Shown piece after piece: positions 31,942 to 34,334 of a stretch of DNA of 34,334 nt (the first letter of the stretch is position 1; each line of letters begins with the position of its first letter). The position numbers and the translations under genes are program-made. The notes beneath the pieces are model-generated. The model did no database searches and was not told where the DNA came from. It saw nothing but the letters and a program-made list of their open reading frames with translations. Origin of the DNA: Moorena bouillonii PNG (GTDB lineage: Bacteria > Cyanobacteriota > Cyanobacteriia > Cyanobacteriales > Coleofasciculaceae). The stretch spans positions 6,364,614 to 6,398,947 of the forward strand of contig NZ_MKZS01000001.1 in assembly GCF_001942495.1 (NCBI RefSeq), read 5' to 3'.

Positions 31942-34334
31942 AAAACTTCTCTCCAATACCAAAGTGAAGACGACTGTCCCCTTCGGTATTCAAACCAAAG
32001 TCTACCCGAATCGGACCAAGTGGTGACTGCACTCTAACCCCAAGACCGTAACCGAGACCAGTACCGGGTAAATCTCTCTGCTCACCGGGTTCACCAGGAA
32101 CAGAACCAGCAGAACCAAGGTCAGTGCCAGCGTCAACAAATAGAGCACCCCCTATGACTGAGAAAATTGGGAAGCGATATTCTGCAGTAGCCTGAAGGTA
32201 GCTACGTCCTGATGCTAGGTCTCCCTCAGCAAACCCCCGCACGGAGTTACTACCACCAACAATAAAAGCTTCATAGGGAGGTAAATCCCCCAAGATAGTG
32301 CCCCCTTGAATGTTAAAGGCAAGAGCCTGAGGTCCTTCGGTAAAGTTGGTGAATTCCACAGGGATATAGAAACTATAGCTACCTCTTAACCGATTCATTA
32401 AGATGCTGCCACTACCAATAGGAATAGATTGTTCCATGCCCAACCTGAGTAGGGAACCGTTAGTAGGTTGGGTTGTACTATTGCGTAAATCCCGCACTGC
32501 CCCTAACTGGACAGTAGTTAGGTCATCTTCACCACTGTCACTAAAGCTCAACAGTTCTCCATCTGTAGATTCAGGTCTAACATCCCCATCACTATCTTCA
32601 ATGGCAACATGTTGATATTTCAAGCCTAGGGATGCTGTCCATTCTGACCGTTTAAATACATCTTGCGATAAAGGACGGCGAAAAGTCACTCCACCACCAG
32701 TGCGCACAATCCGGGGGCGGTCTCCATCATCATCATCATTAGGAACTTTAATATTATTCTCACCGCTGCCCCCATTAAAGACCAAGGAAATCGAGCGCCG
32801 TCGGAAAGCATTGACGGTGTAAGAGGTGCGGAAGGGGTCTCCTGCAATCCAAGGGTCTGTAAAGCTCAAATCGAACAATAGCTCTCGGGTTCCCAGCTGA
32901 AATTCTCCCCCTAAGGTCTGATTATTTCCCCCTAGATTTTGCTGTTGATAGCTCACGGTACCAAAAAAACCACTGGCAGAACTCAGACCTGCACCAGCCG
33001 CAATCGAGCCACTACTCTTCTCAATCACATCTACTACTATCACCACCTGGCGTGGGTCAGTACCGGGTTCAAAGGAAAACCGTACATCATCGAAAATGCC
33101 TAAACCAAAAACTCGCTGTAAGTCCCTTTGGGCTTTCTTGCGGTTAAATACACTACCGGATTTTAACTCCACCTCCCGGGTAATAATAAAGGGGCGAGTA
33201 TTACCCCCAACCGGTTCTTCCTGGTCAGTCATTGATGGAAGTGGGTTGCCATTTTCATCTACAATCGGGTTACCATCTTCATCGAGAAAACGCACCTTGA
33301 CAGCTTCAATCACCCCTTCTGCCACGACCAAGGTGACTGTGCCATCCGGTGTGACTTGCTCAGCATCAATGACTTGAGCTAGGTCATAACCTTCTTCCTT
33401 ATACCAATCGTTTAATTGTTTGATTCCCTCTTGCAGGTCTCGTAGATTCAGGATTGAGCCATATTGCTCACTGAAGATTTCATTAATTTTTTCCTGGTTT
33501 ACGATTCGTTGCCCTTCCCCTGGGGGTTCTGTTTTGACTGCCACCTGACGCAATACTGGGTTAGCTCTGACAATAAAGCTAATCCTAACTCCCAAGGGAG
33601 TATCTTCTGGCTGAACATCCACACTGGAAAAGAAACCTGTGGCAAAGATAGCATTCACATCTTCCTGAAGCTGAGAGCGGGTGGTTGCTCGTCCTGGTCG
33701 GGTTTTAATCACCCGATAAATTTCCTCTTCCAGTTGGGGAGGTGCGCCAGTAATCAAGACTTCTGCTACCAGTACTCGTACCTCCTCCGAGTCAGAAGGA
33801 GGCTCAGTTGAAGGGGGCTCGAGTTGAGTGGGTTCCGGAAGTTGCGATAGTTGATCTGTCCCAAAAGGAGGTGTTAATTGAGCACTCCCTTCGATGCTAT
33901 CGATTGATAAAGGAGGTTGAGTTGAAGGGGGCTCCAGTTGAGTGGGTTCCGGGAGTTGGGACGGTTGATCTACCCTATTCGGAGGTGTTAGTTGACCAAT
34001 CCCTTCGATGCTATCTGGTGATAGTTGGGGTGGGTTTGGGCTAAAGGAGGGTAACTCTGCTGTTGAAGAATCTACCGGAACCACTACTTTAGTTGGTTTA
34101 GTTGGTACTGCCACCTGGGTTGGTGAAGAATTCGACCCTGAGAGAGTGGTAGGTACAGACTGCACAACACTCTTGGTCGGTACTGCGATCTGGGTCCGGG
34201 AAGAGTGAAGCACCGAGGAAGTCGTTGGTTTTGCCTGCACAGCAATTGTTTCAGGAAGCGATGCAGCGAGGTAGCGCGGTCTTGGGGAGGCAGCGCGGTC
34301 TTGGGGGTTCCCCCCATGAGCGACTGCCGTTGGT
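31940..34334 (-). CDS. bamA: Omp85/BamA outer-membrane assembly protein, 5' end beyond the window
   Basis: The frame is open from the window edge; a GTG at 34240 is the first internal possible start and would give 766 residues, but the open frame upstream (with ...PTAVA, compatible with the end of a signal peptide) suggests the true start lies outside. Domains, numbered from that GTG: a Pro/Ser/Thr/Gln-rich linker to about 150 with a 38-residue tandem duplication; three POTRA domains from about 155 to 415, the usual cyanobacterial number; then a 16-strand barrel with VRGFAEGD as the L6 motif, ending FGIGEKF with terminal Phe. BamA folds and inserts outer-membrane beta-barrel proteins. It heads the lpxC-fabZ-lpxA-lpxB cluster. 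Confidence 0.93.
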   Translation of the reverse strand, partial: PTAVAHGGNPQDRAASPRPRYLAASLPETIAVQAKPTTSSVLHSSRTQIAVPTKSVVQSVPTTLSGSNSSPTQVAVPTKPTKVVVPVDSSTAELPSFSPNPPQLSPDSIEGIGQLTPPNRVDQPSQLPEPTQLEPPSTQPPLSIDSIEGSAQLTPPFGTDQLSQLPEPTQLEPPSTEPPSDSEEVRVLVAEVLITGAPPQLEEEIYRVIKTRPGRATTRSQLQEDVNAIFATGFFSSVDVQPEDTPLGVRISFIVRANPVLRQVAVKTEPPGEGQRIVNQEKINEIFSEQYGSILNLRDLQEGIKQLNDWYKEEGYDLAQVIDAEQVTPDGTVTLVVAEGVIEAVKVRFLDEDGNPIVDENGNPLPSMTDQEEPVGGNTRPFIITREVELKSGSVFNRKKAQRDLQRVFGLGIFDDVRFSFEPGTDPRQVVIVVDVIEKSSGSIAAGAGLSSASGFFGTVSYQQQNLGGNNQTLGGEFQLGTRELLFDLSFTDPWIAGDPFRTSYTVNAFRRRSISLVFNGGSGENNIKVPNDDDDGDRPRIVRTGGGVTFRRPLSQDVFKRSEWTASLGLKYQHVAIEDSDGDVRPESTDGELLSFSDSGEDDLTTVQLGAVRDLRNSTTQPTNGSLLRLGMEQSIPIGSGSILMNRLRGSYSFYIPVEFTNFTEGPQALAFNIQGGTILGDLPPYEAFIVGGSNSVRGFAEGDLASGRSYLQATAEYRFPIFSVIGGALFVDAGTDLGSAGSVPGEPGEQRDLPGTGLGYGLGVRVQSPLGPIRVDFGLNTEGDSRLHFGIGEKF
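33788..34015. repeat. 114-bp tandem duplication in the bamA linker
   Basis: Two copies of a 38-codon unit of the form DSIEGxxQLTPPxxxDQxSQ followed by LPEPTQLEPPST. The copies are about 80 percent alike and in frame. Confidence 0.85.
34258..34320. repeat. Dispersed repeat with duplicated arm in the bamA 5' region
   Basis: Two near copies of AGCGCGGTCTTGGGG in tandem, followed by GGGGGTTCCCCCC and ATGAGCGACTGC. The pattern resembles a repeat I associate with Moorena-type genomes. If bamA starts outside the window, this stretch is translated as a short Gly/Pro/Arg-rich insertion near the signal-peptide end. Confidence 0.55.

Overview
The window looks like chromosome from a large-genome filamentous cyanobacterium, most likely of the Moorena/Lyngbya type. 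This is inferred from many HIP1 octamers (GCGATCGC), abundant heptanucleotide tandem repeats (STRRs), IS200/IS605-type tnpB elements, Uma2 and XisI genes, and a bamA-lpxC-fabZ-lpxA-lpxB outer-membrane cluster. No rRNA, tRNA or CRISPR array was seen.

Layout. 1-2700 is a decayed accessory patch: an xisI pseudogene, a 109-bp MITE-like element, and a Uma2 nuclease gene split by a tnpB element. 2890-16478 is one block of 13 genes, all on the minus strand. In transcription order these are a DUF3326-like protein, a halogenase-like Fe/2OG enzyme, a fold-type I PLP decarboxylase (copy 2), two tandem PhyH-type oxygenases, a class II aldolase-like protein, a PYROXD2-type FAD oxidoreductase, a D-2-hydroxyacid dehydrogenase, PLP decarboxylase (copy 1), a SAM methyltransferase, an SxtT-like Rieske oxygenase, a CmcI-like protein and a cupin. 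16982-23563 holds housekeeping genes: a lipid-A-disaccharide-synthase-related protein, deoC, recO, an MFS transporter and a GT4 glycosyltransferase. 23776-25254 is a second tnpB element, dead by frameshift, followed by an intact Uma2 gene. 26003-34334 is the lipid A / outer-membrane cluster on the minus strand, with an RTX calcium-binding protein gene inserted on the opposite strand between lpxA and lpxB.

The main discovery candidate is the 13-gene block. It has the enzyme make-up of a small-molecule pathway: amino-acid decarboxylation, repeated Fe-dependent oxidation, redox tailoring and methylation. It contains no NRPS, PKS, RiPP or terpene core enzyme and matches no pathway I recognise. 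It also records its own assembly. The PLP gene is present twice as near-identical direct repeats flanking five oxidative genes. A 42-bp remnant of the DUF3326 3' end sits immediately upstream of PLP copy 1, implying an ancestral DUF3326-PLP pair that was split and expanded.

A second theme is repeat biology. A MITE-like family shares the end motif GTACCTCA-N14-GCTATA with exact spacing. A GC-rich palindromic module (core GTTCGCGYAGCGT) has inserted into both tnpB genes, in frame in one and both in frame and frameshifting in the other. Heptamer tracts lie in most intergenic gaps. All family assignments come from reading motifs and from memory of the families; no database search was possible.
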